Shown: positions 44,467 to 53,368, numbered from the stretch's first letter. The stretch: 64,000 bases of DNA from Pseudoxanthomonas gei (GCF_010119615.1 NZ_QOVG01000006.1:1-64000); one strand, 5' to 3'. Translations and numbers: made by a program. The notes: generated by a model from the letters alone, not told the origin.

Positions 44467-45033
44467 ATGCCAGGTTTGACCGCCAGTTTCACCAACCAGC
44501 TGCTGATCGCGCTGCCGGCGCTGGACGACCCCAATTTCTCGCGCAGCGTCGCGCTGATCTGCCAGCACGACGCCGATGGCGCAATGGGCGTGGTGGTCAA
44601 TCGGGCCTCGGAATACACCCTGGGCGACGTGCTGTCGCAGATGAGCCTGGACGTGCACGATCCCGCATTGGCCAACTGCATCGTGCTCAATGGTGGGCCG
44701 GTGCATCCGGAGCGGGGTTTCGTGCTGCATGACGGCGAGCGCACCTGGGATTCCACCCTGGCCATCGGTGGCGGGCTTTCGCTGACCACCTCGCGTGACA
44801 TCCTGGAGGCGATGTCCGAAGGGCAGGGTCCTGCCCAGGCGGTGCTGGCCCTGGGATGCGCCGGCTGGGGTGCCGGCCAGCTGGAGTACGAGCTGGGCGA
44901 GAACAGCTGGCTGACGGCGCCCGCCGATCCGGAACTGTTGTTCAAGCTGCCGCTCGAGCAGCGCTGGCAGGCAGCCGGCGGGCGCATCGGCATCGACATC
45001 ACCCGCGTCACCGACTACAGCGGGCGCGCATGA
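44467..45033 (+). CDS. algH: YqgE/AlgH family protein
   Basis: This 188-aa protein belongs to the UPF0301/DUF179 family (AlgH of Pseudomonas, YqgE of E. coli), whose biochemical role is unsettled. The signatures are [28 protein letters not shown] near the start, [68 protein letters not shown] and a C-terminal I-G-I-D. It is followed after 10 bp by ruvX, the conserved algH-ruvX pair. In P. aeruginosa this pair is followed by pyrR-pyrB; here pyrR is missing. Confidence 0.95.
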   Translation: MPGLTASFTNQLLIALPALDDPNFSRSVALICQHDADGAMGVVVNRASEYTLGDVLSQMSLDVHDPALANCIVLNGGPVHPERGFVLHDGERTWDSTLAIGGGLSLTTSRDILEAMSEGQGPAQAVLALGCAGWGAGQLEYELGENSWLTAPADPELLFKLPLEQRWQAAGGRIGIDITRVTDYSGRA

Positions 45034-45043
45034 AGGGCCGGAC

Positions 45044-45493
45044 ATGAAACTGGACGGCACCGTGCTGGGCTTCGATGTGGGTGCCAAGCGCATAGGCGTG
45101 GCGGTCGGCAGCGCGTTCGGCAGCGGTGCCCGGGCCCTGGCGGTGATCGACGTGCATGGCAACGGACCGGACTGGGCGGCGATCGACAAGCTGCGTGCGG
45201 AATGGCGACCCGACGGCCTGGTCGTGGGTGACCCGATGACCCTGGAAGGCGGTGACCAGCCGATCCGCCTGCGTGCCCATGCGTTCGCGCGCGAACTGCA
45301 TGCGCGCTACAGCCTGCCGGTGGTGCTGGTGGACGAGCGCTCCAGTTCGGTCGAGGCTGCGCAGCGTTTCGCGCTGGATCGGGCCGAAGGACGCAAGCGC
45401 CGGCGCGATGCGGTCGCGCTGGATGCGGTCGCTGCCGCGGTGATCATCGAGCGCTGGTTGGCGGCTCCGCATGATGCCGTGCGGGTGGTTTGA
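45044..45493 (+). CDS. ruvX: Putative pre-16S rRNA nuclease / Holliday junction resolvase-like (RuvX/YqgF)
   Basis: This 149-aa RNase H-fold protein (YqgF) processes the 16S rRNA 5' end in E. coli. The catalytic aspartate is in LGFDVGAKRIGVAVG (about residue 10), with GLVVGDPMTLEGGDQP, PVVLVDERSSSVEA and a late Asp in RRDAVALDAVAAAVIIERWL. The usual S/T in the R-T/S-S-V-E-A motif is SSSVEA. It lies 10 bp after algH. There is no pyrR in the 146 bp before pyrB. Confidence 0.94.
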   Translation: MKLDGTVLGFDVGAKRIGVAVGSAFGSGARALAVIDVHGNGPDWAAIDKLRAEWRPDGLVVGDPMTLEGGDQPIRLRAHAFARELHARYSLPVVLVDERSSSVEAAQRFALDRAEGRKRRRDAVALDAVAAAVIIERWLAAPHDAVRVV

Positions 45494-45639
45494 TCTCTGT
45501 CTCTTGATCGGGCGCAGCTGACTCCGCCGGGGAAGTTGAACCCATGCCCGCAGCCGCCTCCGGCAGCCGACCCGGCTACCAGGCAGCCGCTTCCCGATCC
45601 GGGGAGGCAACAAATTTTCATCACCACTGGAAATCGCGC

Positions 45640-46584
45640 ATGACCCTGCAACTGGATTCCGACGGCCGCCTGCGCCACCTGCTGACCCTGGAAGGCCTGC
45701 CGAAGGAAACGCTGTGTCGCCTGCTTGATCGAGCGGGGCAGATCCGTGATGCCGCGTTGGGCCGGGCGCAGAAACGCAACTCGCTGTTGGGCACCACCGT
45801 CTGCACGCTGTTCTTCGAGCCGTCCACGCGTACCCGCAGTTCGTTCCACATCGCCGCCCAGCGCCTGGGCGCGGACGTGATCAACTTCGATGCGTCGACC
45901 TCGTCCTCGCGCAAGGGCGAGACCGCACTGGATACGCTGAAGAACCTGGAGGCCATGGGCGTGCGCGGATTCATCGTCCGCCACCCCGAGGACGGCGCCG
46001 CCGAAGCGCTGGCGCGCCAGGCAGGCGAGGACACCACCCTGATCAACGCCGGTGACGGGCGCAGTGCGCATCCCACCCAGGGCCTGCTGGATGCCCTGAC
46101 CCTGCGCCAGGCCAAGGGTGCGGATTTTTCGAAACTGAAGGTGCTCATCGTCGGGGATGTGAAGCACTCCCGGGTGGCGCGCTCGGACCTGCATGCCCTG
46201 CGCACATTGGGGACCGGCGAGATCCGCGTGTGCGGCCCCGCGTCGCTGCTGCCTGCCGACGATACGCTCGCCGGCTGCACCACCGGCGCGGACTTGGATG
46301 CCATGCTCGAAGGCGTGGACGCGGTGATGATGCTGCGCCTGCAGCGCGAGCGCATGGAAGAGGGGCTGGTCGCTTCACTGGACGACTACCACGCGGACTA
46401 CGGACTGACCGCGGCGCGCCTGCGCCGTGCGGCACCCGATGCGGTGGTGCTGCATCCCGGCCCGATCAACCGGGGTGTGGAAATCACAGATGAGGTGGCC
46501 GACGGCCCGCAGTCGCTGGTGCTGCGGCAGGTGAGCAATGGCGTGGCCATCCGAATGGCGGTGCTGGAATCCCTGCTGGCCTAG
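45640..46584 (+). CDS. pyrB: Aspartate carbamoyltransferase catalytic chain
   Basis: PyrB condenses carbamoyl phosphate and aspartate in pyrimidine synthesis. The 314-aa protein shows the carbamoyl-phosphate loop FFEPSTRTRSSFHIAAQRLGA, STSSSRKGETALDTLKNLEAM, AHPTQGLLDALTL, the Asp-binding MMLRLQRERM and HPGPINRGVEI. The long form, with the partner PyrC-like chain often encoded next door in Pseudomonas, is not seen: no pyrC follows within the window. ATG 45640 matches the family start; the frame from 45544 was rejected. The 106 bp after it to the next gene hold nothing recognisable. Confidence 0.97.
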   Translation: MTLQLDSDGRLRHLLTLEGLPKETLCRLLDRAGQIRDAALGRAQKRNSLLGTTVCTLFFEPSTRTRSSFHIAAQRLGADVINFDASTSSSRKGETALDTLKNLEAMGVRGFIVRHPEDGAAEALARQAGEDTTLINAGDGRSAHPTQGLLDALTLRQAKGADFSKLKVLIVGDVKHSRVARSDLHALRTLGTGEIRVCGPASLLPADDTLAGCTTGADLDAMLEGVDAVMMLRLQRERMEEGLVASLDDYHADYGLTAARLRRAAPDAVVLHPGPINRGVEITDEVADGPQSLVLRQVSNGVAIRMAVLESLLA

Positions 46585-46690
46585 ACCGCCCCGGGTGCCA
46601 GAGCGGGCAAGTCGCGAAGCTCGTGGCGGCCACACGTAAACCCCTTGCAACCTACGTTGCCACTACGGCGACCCTGCCGTGGTCAGCTGT

Positions 46691-46969
46691 TCAGTGATCG
46701 GCATTGCGATGCAACGCCAGGGCCTCTTCCACAAGCGCCAGTTGCTGCTGCGCCTCGGCGTTGCCGTCGGCGGCCGCCTGCTGCACCTGCTCCAGGCTGG
46801 GATGGGAGACGATCAACAGCGTGTTCTCACAGGCCGGACAGGCGTAGTCGGTCACTTCCTCGTGCAATTCCATCTGCATGTTCGCCGAACTGCCTTCCCA
46901 GCCACATGCGCATGCGATGCGGTCGATGCGCCAGCGCGGGGTGAAATAGTTGCGGATGATTTCTGCCAT
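46691..46969 (-). CDS. Small zinc-ribbon-like hypothetical protein
   Basis: This 92-aa protein begins MAEIIRNYFTPRWRID and has two cysteine pairs, CACGW (residues 20-22) and CPAC (about 44-47), that could bind one zinc as a rubredoxin-like knuckle fold. The C-terminal half is a Gln/Ala-rich helix (LEQVQQAAADGNAEAQQQLALVEEAL). The family and role are unknown to me. It starts 13 bp after the hydrolase gene at 46983 on the same strand and is probably the last gene of an mgtE-CSD-hydrolase-zinc ribbon run. Confidence 0.7.
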   Translation of the reverse strand: MAEIIRNYFTPRWRIDRIACACGWEGSSANMQMELHEEVTDYACPACENTLLIVSHPSLEQVQQAAADGNAEAQQQLALVEEALALHRNADH

Positions 46970-46982
46970 GGTAGGTGCTGCC

Positions 46983-47783
46983 TCAATCCTTCTGCTGCGC
47001 GAACAGCCATGCCCACATAGGCGCGTGCTGGTATGTCGCGTCCCATGAGTTGTGGCCGGCATCGGGGAATTCGGTGTACTGCACGTCGGCGCCGATAGCC
47101 TTTAGCGCGGCGAAGGTCCTGCGGTCATCGGCGGGTGGAACCACGTCATCCCGGGCGCCGTGGAAGATCCAGACCGGCACGTGCCTGAGCCGGCTCGCCA
47201 GGGCTGCGTGGGGGTCGGGACTTTTGGCTACCTCGGTGACGTACAAGGCACGCTCGTCGTTGGGCGCCAGCAGGGCGCCGCAGATGGGCACCAGCGCAGC
47301 AAAGCGATGGGGCGCCTTCAGGGCGGTTTCCCAGGTGCCGTAACCCCCCATCGACAGGCCGGTGAGATAGGTGCGTCGCGGATCACCGCCGAACTCACGG
47401 CTTGCCGCCTCGGTCGCGGCCAGTGCCATGTCGACATTGGCGCCCATCCATTCGCCGTCGCGCTCGACCTGCGGGAACACGACGATGGCCGGAAAGTCCT
47501 GCGCATGCGCGCGCACGTACGGGCCCAGCCCGGCCCGGGTCTGGCTGTCGCCATCGCTGCCGCGCTCGCCCGAACCGTGCAGGAACAGCACCACCGGTGT
47601 GGCCTGGTGCGGGTCGCGATGGGCGGGCACGAACACCTGGTAGGTGCGCGGCGCGCCCGCCACCAGGATCGTGCGTTTCACGAACCTTCCGGCTTCCTCG
47701 GCACGCATGGTGTTGCAGCCGGCCAGGGAGAAAACCGCCAGCAGGGCGAGCAGGAACGCAACACGGGATACCGGGAGTTTCAT
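46983..47783 (-). CDS. Alpha/beta-hydrolase lipoprotein (PHB depolymerase/prolyl-oligopeptidase type)
   Basis: This 266-aa protein has a lipoprotein signal with lipobox LAGC (Cys23). The alpha/beta-hydrolase domain has the oxyanion strand VVLFLHGSGERGSD, the nucleophile elbow YLTGLSMGGYGTW, an acid in IFHGARDDVVP and the catalytic His in DAGHNSWDATY. This pattern is typical of secreted esterases in the feruloyl esterase/PHB depolymerase group. The substrate is not known. It is membrane anchored, in the periplasm or outer membrane. It lies 45 bp after the CSD-DUF1294 gene and 13 bp before the zinc-ribbon gene. Confidence 0.85.
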   Translation of the reverse strand: MKLPVSRVAFLLALLAVFSLAGCNTMRAEEAGRFVKRTILVAGAPRTYQVFVPAHRDPHQATPVVLFLHGSGERGSDGDSQTRAGLGPYVRAHAQDFPAIVVFPQVERDGEWMGANVDMALAATEAASREFGGDPRRTYLTGLSMGGYGTWETALKAPHRFAALVPICGALLAPNDERALYVTEVAKSPDPHAALASRLRHVPVWIFHGARDDVVPPADDRRTFAALKAIGADVQYTEFPDAGHNSWDATYQHAPMWAWLFAQQKD

Positions 47784-47828
47784 CGGACGTCGACCTCGGG
47801 CCGGACAGGCGCGGCAGGCGGAGCCGCA

Positions 47829-48458
47829 TCAGGATTTCCAGTATATCCAGGCCACGGTCGCCGCCAGGTTCAGCACGACCATCATCCTGAAGGCGACCAG
47901 GTAACCCGGCTTGCGGCTTTTATGGCGAAGCACGCGTTGCGAGAACAGCGCGCCGGGCCAGCCGCAAAGCAACTCCAGCAGATGCAGGTTGGCTTCGGGT
48001 ATGCGCCATCGACCTGTCTGCGCGGCGTGCTTGTCGGCCGCGTAAGCCATGAAGGTGACGATGCTGGCCAGGACCGGCACGAAGGCGAATTCGAGCGGCA
48101 GCCACTGCTGGCGTATCGCCCAGCCCAGCAGCCCGGCATAGGCTGCGATGACCGTTGCCCGTGCCAAGTCGGACCCGGTCGAATAGGGACTCCCCGGCTT
48201 CACCGGTTTTCGCACCGTGCCCGTGTTTTTCCGCAACGGCTGCGCAGCCCGCATCACCCGCGTCGCTTTCCAGCGTCCATCGTCCTGGCGGGTGGCCAGG
48301 TACTTCACCAGTTCGCCCGTCTCCGGGCGGCGTCCCTGCTGCTGGTAGTCGCGGATATGGAAGAAGGTCCTGCCACCGTGGTCCGGTGGATCCAGCGGCG
48401 CGATGAAGCCATAGCCGCGTTCGTCGTTCCAGTCCTGGACCTTTCCCAGACAATGCAT
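47829..48458 (-). CDS. Cold-shock domain fused to DUF1294 membrane domain
   Basis: This 209-aa fusion has an N-terminal OB-fold cold-shock-like domain (GKVQDWNDERGYGFIAPLD, residues 5-23, then FFHIRDY) and a C-terminal DUF1294 domain with three to four membrane helices (about 95-209). The latter includes the signature DKHAAQTGRWRIPEANLHLLELLCGWPGA and RHKSRKPGYLVAF. Such fusions occur in several proteobacteria, and the function is not known. It begins 7 bp after the mgtE stop, so it is probably in the mgtE transcript. Confidence 0.88.
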   Translation of the reverse strand: MHCLGKVQDWNDERGYGFIAPLDPPDHGGRTFFHIRDYQQQGRRPETGELVKYLATRQDDGRWKATRVMRAAQPLRKNTGTVRKPVKPGSPYSTGSDLARATVIAAYAGLLGWAIRQQWLPLEFAFVPVLASIVTFMAYAADKHAAQTGRWRIPEANLHLLELLCGWPGALFSQRVLRHKSRKPGYLVAFRMMVVLNLAATVAWIYWKS

Positions 48459-48465
48459 GCCGGTC

Positions 48466-49827
48466 TCAGCGAATCAGGATCACGGTGGCCAGGCCGAGGA
48501 AGCAGAAGAAGCCCATGACGTCGGTGACGGCGGTGACCACGACGGTGCCGGCCACGGCAGGATCGATACGCATGCGTCGCAGCAGCAGGGGCAGCAGCAC
48601 GCCTGCCGCGGCCGCCGCGCAGAAATTGATGATCAGCGCCGAGGCGATGACCAGCGACAGCAGCCAGTCATGGAACCAGAAGAAAGCGACGATGCCGACG
48701 GTGCTGCCGATCAGCACGCCATTTATAAGGGCCACGCGCAATTCCTTCCACAGCAGGATGCGTGCGTTGCTGGGGCCCACCTGGCCCAGGGCCAGGCCGC
48801 GCACCATCAGGGTCAACACCTGCACGGCCGCGTTGCCGCCGATGCCGGCGACGATGGGCATCAGCACGGCCAGCGCGACCACTTGCTGCAAGGTGGCCTC
48901 GAACTGGCCGATCACCGCTGCGGCCAGGAACGCCGTGCACAGGTTGATGCCCAGCCAGACCACGCGGCCACGCACGGCGCGCTTGATCGGCGAGAACAGG
49001 TCCTCGTCCTCGTCCAGGCCGGCGGCGCCCAGGGCCTGGTGCTCGGCCTGTTCGCGGATGATGTCGACCACGTCATCGATGGTGATGCGGCCAAGCAGGA
49101 TGTTGTTTTCATCCACCACCGGCGCCGACACCCAGTCATGGTCGGAAAACTGGCGCGCGACTTCCTCGGCGGTCTCCTCGACATCGATAGCCGGCTGTTC
49201 GTCGTCGATCAGGCGATTGATCGGGGTGCTGTCTTCATGCGTCACCAGCGAGGCCAGCGACAACCGGCCCAGGTACTGGTGGCGCCGGCTGACCACGAAC
49301 AGGTGATCGGTGTGGTCGGGCAGCTCGCCACGCAGGCGCAGGTAACGCAGCACCACGTCGACGTTGACGTCGGCGCGCACGGTGACCACGTCCGGGTTCA
49401 TCAGGCGGCCGGCGGTGTCCTCCGGGAAGGACAGCACCTGCTCCAGACGCTCGCGGTTCTCGCGGTCCATCGACTTGAGCACTTCGTCGATGACGGTGTC
49501 GGGCAGGTCCTCGACCAGGTCGGCCAGGTCGTCGATGTCCAGGTCTTCGACCGCGGCGATGATCTCGTCGGGGTCCATTTCGGCGAGCAGGCTTTCGCGC
49601 ACCTCGTCGCCGACGTGGACCAGCACCTCGCCGTCGTCCTCGGCATCGACCAGTCCCCACACGATCACGCGCTTGCCGGGCGGCAGGGATTCGAGCAGGT
49701 TGCCGATTTCAGCCGGCGCCAGCGTGTTGATCAGGCGCCGCACGGGGCCCAGCCGGCCGCTGTCCAGTGCATCGGACAGCAGGCGCAACTGGCGCGCGGT
49801 CTTGTCGTGGCGGACGACTTCAGCCAT
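48466..49827 (-). CDS. mgtE: MgtE magnesium transporter
   Basis: MgtE is a Mg2+-gated channel for magnesium uptake. The 453-aa protein has the N-terminal superhelical domain (about 25-130, rich in acidic residues: DPDEIIAAVEDLDIDDLADLVEDLPD), a CBS pair (about 140-255, DHLFVVSRRHQYLGRLSL...WVSAPVVDENNILLGRITIDDVVDII), the plug helix and five TM helices (about 285-453). The TM part has the pore segment PIVAGIGGNAAVQVLTLMVRGLALGQV. It lies downstream of ptsI and a 2OG oxygenase gene on the same strand. No M-box or other Mg2+ riboswitch was recognised in the 120 bp upstream. Confidence 0.96.
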   Translation of the reverse strand: MAEVVRHDKTARQLRLLSDALDSGRLGPVRRLINTLAPAEIGNLLESLPPGKRVIVWGLVDAEDDGEVLVHVGDEVRESLLAEMDPDEIIAAVEDLDIDDLADLVEDLPDTVIDEVLKSMDRENRERLEQVLSFPEDTAGRLMNPDVVTVRADVNVDVVLRYLRLRGELPDHTDHLFVVSRRHQYLGRLSLASLVTHEDSTPINRLIDDEQPAIDVEETAEEVARQFSDHDWVSAPVVDENNILLGRITIDDVVDIIREQAEHQALGAAGLDEDEDLFSPIKRAVRGRVVWLGINLCTAFLAAAVIGQFEATLQQVVALAVLMPIVAGIGGNAAVQVLTLMVRGLALGQVGPSNARILLWKELRVALINGVLIGSTVGIVAFFWFHDWLLSLVIASALIINFCAAAAAGVLLPLLLRRMRIDPAVAGTVVVTAVTDVMGFFCFLGLATVILIR

Positions 49828-49947
49828 GCGCGACTCCCGGTAGCGGTGAAGCCGCTTCCGTGTGGGAGGCGGCAGGTCAGGTGTTCATTGCGCCATTATC
49901 GCCCCGTGGCGCGGCAATGCCCACCCCGCATCGCGCCCGACCCGCGC

Positions 49948-50889
49948 TCAGTGCCTGGCAATGCGTGCCAGCAGCCGGCGCAGGGTGCTGAAGACACGGC
50001 TCAGCGCGGTTTCATCCAGCACGGACTGCAGGCGCCTGATTTCGTCGTAGAGGCGGCGGTTGTGGTCGCCGCGCCGCTGCATGAGTTCATTCAACTCGTC
50101 GCAGTCGGCTGCGCTCAGCACATGGCCGGGCTCGAAACGGGCGGGCAGGGGGCGATCCACGTAAACAGTCGAGTGGGCGGATGCAGTCTGCTCCGGCGGC
50201 CGTTCGCGAGTATAGAAATAGAGTGCAATCGACCTGCGGCTGAGTCCGGCTTTATCCGCGGGCAGGGTGATGGCCGGGAATCCGTGCCAGCTGTGTTCCG
50301 TCGTTTCGAAGATGACGCAACGGTTGTACAGCGGCGCCAGGCTGACGACCTTGTCGGCCGCGGCGTCGTAGGGGTCGCGGTGCAGCTGCAGCGCGCCGCC
50401 CCAGTCGGCGTCCCACTCCTGGTTCAGGTACACGATCATGTTCAGGCGGCGGTGCCATCCTGTTTCCGGGTGATAGTTGAAGTCGATGTGGCTGTCCAGG
50501 CTCTGCCCGTTGCGGTTTTCGTGGGTGCCGCCACCGAAATAGGAAGGGTCGTACAGCAACCCTCCAATGCCGGTGATGCTCCCCACCAGCTCCAGGAAAG
50601 CAGGTGATTGCACGCAACGATCGAGCAGCGCATAGGTCTCGCCCAGCGAATGCAGGCGTTCGACCACCGACTTGCCGGCCGGGCTTCCGTCCTCGTTGAG
50701 CGAATTGCCGCGATCGAAGGAGGGGAAATCCCTGGCCAGCGCCTGCACGAAGCCGGGAGCGAAGAAATTGTCGATGACGCAATGCGCGAAGGGCTCCGCC
50801 GGCAGGAAAAGGGTCCGCAGGCGATCGGCATCCTCCAGTACGTGCGGCGCGATGATCGCGTCGAGGTCAGGGTTGGCTGCGGGATTCAT
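49948..50889 (-). CDS. 2OG-Fe(II) oxygenase (prolyl-4-hydroxylase-like)
   Basis: This 313-aa protein has the double-stranded beta-helix of 2-oxoglutarate/Fe(II) hydroxylases. The HxD pair is in SLDSHIDFNYHPETGWHRRLNMIVYLNQEW, the distal His in TTEHSWHGFP, and the 2OG-binding Arg in RRSIALYFYTRE. The first 110 residues and a C-terminal helical tail (DELNELMQRRGDHNRRLYDEIRRLQ) are extra. The substrate is unknown; related enzymes hydroxylate proteins or sugars in surface polysaccharide loci. ATG 50889 was chosen over TTG 50901. It sits between ptsI (42-bp gap) and mgtE (120-bp gap), where other xanthomonads as I remember have ptsI followed by mgtE, so it may be an insertion. Confidence 0.85.
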   Translation of the reverse strand: MNPAANPDLDAIIAPHVLEDADRLRTLFLPAEPFAHCVIDNFFAPGFVQALARDFPSFDRGNSLNEDGSPAGKSVVERLHSLGETYALLDRCVQSPAFLELVGSITGIGGLLYDPSYFGGGTHENRNGQSLDSHIDFNYHPETGWHRRLNMIVYLNQEWDADWGGALQLHRDPYDAAADKVVSLAPLYNRCVIFETTEHSWHGFPAITLPADKAGLSRRSIALYFYTRERPPEQTASAHSTVYVDRPLPARFEPGHVLSAADCDELNELMQRRGDHNRRLYDEIRRLQSVLDETALSRVFSTLRRLLARIARH

Positions 50890-50931
50890 CGCGCGCTGCA
50901 AGGCACGGTTGCCGCCAGCAAAACGTCGCCC

Positions 50932-52659
50932 TTACCCATGCAGCGGCGAAGCCGACTTCAGCCAGTTCTCGATGCCCGTGCGGTCGCGGGCCTGCAGCAG
51001 CTTGCCGGTGCGTGCCTTGAGCGCGGACAGGTCGCTGCCACGGACCGCCTTGCGCACTTCCAGCAGGGTGGCCGGATGCAGGCTGAATTCGGTCAGCCCC
51101 AGGGCCAGCAACAAGGGCGCCAGCGCCGCATCGCCGGCAATCTCGCCACACACGGCGACCGGGATGTCGTATTCCCCGGCCACGTTGATGATGTGCTTGA
51201 GCAGGCGCAGCACGCCCGGATTCAGTGGCGAATAGAGTTCACCCAGTGCGTCGTTGTTGCGGTCGGCCGCCAGCAGGTACTGGACCAGGTCGTTGGTGCC
51301 GACCGACAGGAAGTCCACGATGTCCACGAAGCTGTGCAGGGCCAGGGCCGCGGCGGGTACTTCGATCATGGCGCCCAGCGGGATCCGGTCGGCCACCGCG
51401 GCGCCCTGCCTGCGCAGCTTTTCGGCAACGCGCTTGAGCCGCTTGCGCACCGCCAGCATTTCCTCGCGCGTGCTCACCATCGGTACCAGCACGCGCACCG
51501 GCCCGTAGCCCGAGGCGCGGACGATGGCGCGCAATTGCGTGTCGAACAGTTCGCCATTGGCCAGCGACAGGCGTACCCCGCGCAGGCCCAACGCCGGGTT
51601 GTCCTCGTTGCCCAGCACCAGGCCGGTACGGTCGGCCTTGTCGGCGCCCAGGTCCAGGGTGCGGATGGTGACCGGCCGGCCGCTCATGCCCAGCACGACG
51701 TCCCGGTAGGTGCGGAACTGTTCCTCCTCGTCCGGCAGTTCGTTGCGCTGCAGGAACAGGAATTCGGTGCGGTACAGCCCCAGCCCGGAAGCGCCGAGCG
51801 AATGTGCCTGGGCCACGTCCTCGCCCGATTCGGCGTTGGCCAGCAGCACGATGTCCACGCCGTCCATGGTGCGGGTGGGCTTGGAGCGCAGGCGGCCCAG
51901 CTCGCGTTGCTCCTTGGCCAGTTCACGCCGGCGCTGGCGGTAGGCCAGCAGGTCCTCGGGGCCTGGCTCGATGACGACCGAGCCGCTGGCGCCGTCGACG
52001 ATCAGCACGTCGCCGTCGTTGATCTTCTGCAAAGCCCTGGCGGCGCCGACCACCAGCGGCATGTGCAGGCTGCGCGCGAGGATGGCGCTGTGCGAGAGGG
52101 TGCTGCCGGCGGAAGTGACGATGGCAACCACGCCCTGGGCCTGCAATTGCGCCAGTTCCGACGGCGCCACGTTGTCGCTGACAAGGATGTCGCCGGCCAC
52201 GCCCTTGGGGCCGCCGATGCGCTTGTTCAGGTGGGCGTGGATACGACCGATCACGTGATCCAGGTCGTCCATGCGGCTCTTCAGGTAGGCATCGTCCATG
52301 CCGTCGAACACGGCGGCCAGGCGATCGCGTTGCAGCCTGAGGGCGTAGTCGGCGGTGTAACGCCCGGCCCGGATCAGTTCATCGAGGCCATGCAGCAGCT
52401 CGGGGTCGTCCAGCAGCAGTGCGTGCAGGTCGAGGAACTCGCCGACTTCCTTGGCCAGCGCCCCGTGCAGCCGCTCGCGCAGCACCTGCATCTCGCCGCG
52501 GGTCGAATCCACCGCGTCATGCAGTCGCCGCAGCTCCTTCTCCACCAGATTGGCGGGAATCCTTTTCTCGACCACTTCCAGTGCATGCGGCAGCCGTACC
52601 CTGGCACGGCCAAGCGCGCTGCCGCGCGAAGCGCCGTGGCCGGACAGCTGCAGGCGCAC
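50932..52659 (-). CDS. ptsI: PTS enzyme I
   Basis: Enzyme I takes phosphate from PEP and passes it to HPr. The 575-aa protein has the phospho-His in TSAGSTLSHSAILARSL, the PEP-binding R-x-EFL motif (GLYRTEFLFLQRNELP), MIEVPAAAL, DFLSVGTNDLVQYLLAADRNN and the C-terminal CGEIAGDAALAPLLLALGLTEFSLHP. It ends the run rapZ, EIIA, ptsH, ptsI. It lies 3 bp after ptsH. No membrane EIIBC permease is encoded in the window, so the chain looks regulatory. Confidence 0.96.
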   Translation of the reverse strand: MRLQLSGHGASRGSALGRARVRLPHALEVVEKRIPANLVEKELRRLHDAVDSTRGEMQVLRERLHGALAKEVGEFLDLHALLLDDPELLHGLDELIRAGRYTADYALRLQRDRLAAVFDGMDDAYLKSRMDDLDHVIGRIHAHLNKRIGGPKGVAGDILVSDNVAPSELAQLQAQGVVAIVTSAGSTLSHSAILARSLHMPLVVGAARALQKINDGDVLIVDGASGSVVIEPGPEDLLAYRQRRRELAKEQRELGRLRSKPTRTMDGVDIVLLANAESGEDVAQAHSLGASGLGLYRTEFLFLQRNELPDEEEQFRTYRDVVLGMSGRPVTIRTLDLGADKADRTGLVLGNEDNPALGLRGVRLSLANGELFDTQLRAIVRASGYGPVRVLVPMVSTREEMLAVRKRLKRVAEKLRRQGAAVADRIPLGAMIEVPAAALALHSFVDIVDFLSVGTNDLVQYLLAADRNNDALGELYSPLNPGVLRLLKHIINVAGEYDIPVAVCGEIAGDAALAPLLLALGLTEFSLHPATLLEVRKAVRGSDLSALKARTGKLLQARDRTGIENWLKSASPLHG

Positions 52660-52662
52660 CGG

Positions 52663-52932
52663 TCAGGTTTCCTCGTCGAATCGTCGCTCGAAGAGGGCGG
52701 CAACTGCTTCCAGCGCCTCGGCTTCGCCTTCCCCATCGACGCGCACGATCACTGGCGTGCCCTGGCCGGCGGCCAGCAGCATGACGCCCATGATGCTCTT
52801 GGCGTTGACCTCGCGACCCTTGGCCGACAGCGTGGCGCTGCAACGATAGCCCGACAGCACCTGCACCAGCTTTGCGGTGGCACGGGCATGCAGGCCCAGG
52901 CGGTTTGAAACGGTGAGTTCTCGCTCAAGCAT
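52663..52932 (-). CDS. ptsH: HPr phosphocarrier
   Basis: This 89-aa HPr carries both regulatory sites: His15 (NRLGLHARATA), phosphorylated by enzyme I, and Ser46 (NAKSIMGVM), the substrate of HPr kinase, encoded 1.3 kb upstream as hprK. Having both fits HprK control as in other HprK-bearing proteobacteria. The start overlaps the EIIA stop by 8 bp and the stop is 3 bp before ptsI. The rest matches the usual 85-90 aa fold. Confidence 0.96.
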   Translation of the reverse strand: MLERELTVSNRLGLHARATAKLVQVLSGYRCSATLSAKGREVNAKSIMGVMLLAAGQGTPVIVRVDGEGEAEALEAVAALFERRFDEET

Positions 52933-53317
52933 CGTCGACTATTGCTCCATTGCGGGTGCCGGCGGCAGCGGTGGCCGGCAGTTGATCCAATCCCTGTTCC
53001 GCATAATTCATCACCCGCAGCAGCATAGGCAAGCTCAGCGCGGAAACGCGCCTGACCGGAGTGCCCAGCCTGGCCAGTTGCCCGGCCAGGTTGCTGGGGC
53101 TGGCGCCGTAAAGATCGGTCAGCACCAGCACGCCTTCACCGCTGTCCACCCGTCGCAACGCCGAGGAGGCGTGGGGAAGCAGGGCTTCGAAGTCGGCATC
53201 CAGAGGCACTTCGAACGCCTCGGTCTTCAGCGGCAGTTGCTTGAGGAGTCCAGTGGCGACCGCCAGAAGCGAAGCGCCGATACCGGGATGGGTTACAAGG
53301 AGAATGCCACAGGCCAT
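52925..53317 (-). CDS. PTS EIIA component, mannose/AgaF type
   Basis: This 130-aa EIIA of the mannose/sorbose family is a cytosolic phospho-acceptor with His10 (LLVTHPGIGASLL). The dimer core includes EGVLVLTDLYGASPSNLAGQL and the ending strand VSALSLPMLLRVMNY. It takes phosphate from HPr. No EIIB, EIIC or EIID follows, so it probably signals rather than transports sugar. It overlaps ptsH by 8 bp and lies 51 bp after rapZ. Confidence 0.93.
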   Translation of the reverse strand: MACGILLVTHPGIGASLLAVATGLLKQLPLKTEAFEVPLDADFEALLPHASSALRRVDSGEGVLVLTDLYGASPSNLAGQLARLGTPVRRVSALSLPMLLRVMNYAEQGLDQLPATAAAGTRNGAIVDDA

Positions 53318-53368
53318 GTGAGAACGTTAACAGACGGGGGTGACCGCAGTAAGGCGTTCTTGCGCCAA

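Noticed and set aside
45494-45639. A pyrR attenuator gene between ruvX and pyrB, as in Pseudomonas
   Set aside because: No pyrR-like frame fits in 146 bp and no clear attenuator hairpin with a T tract was seen.
48457-52908. Two long plus-strand frames (716 and 766 codons) opposite mgtE, the 2OG oxygenase and ptsI
   Set aside because: Shadows of clearly identified minus-strand genes, with shadow-type composition.
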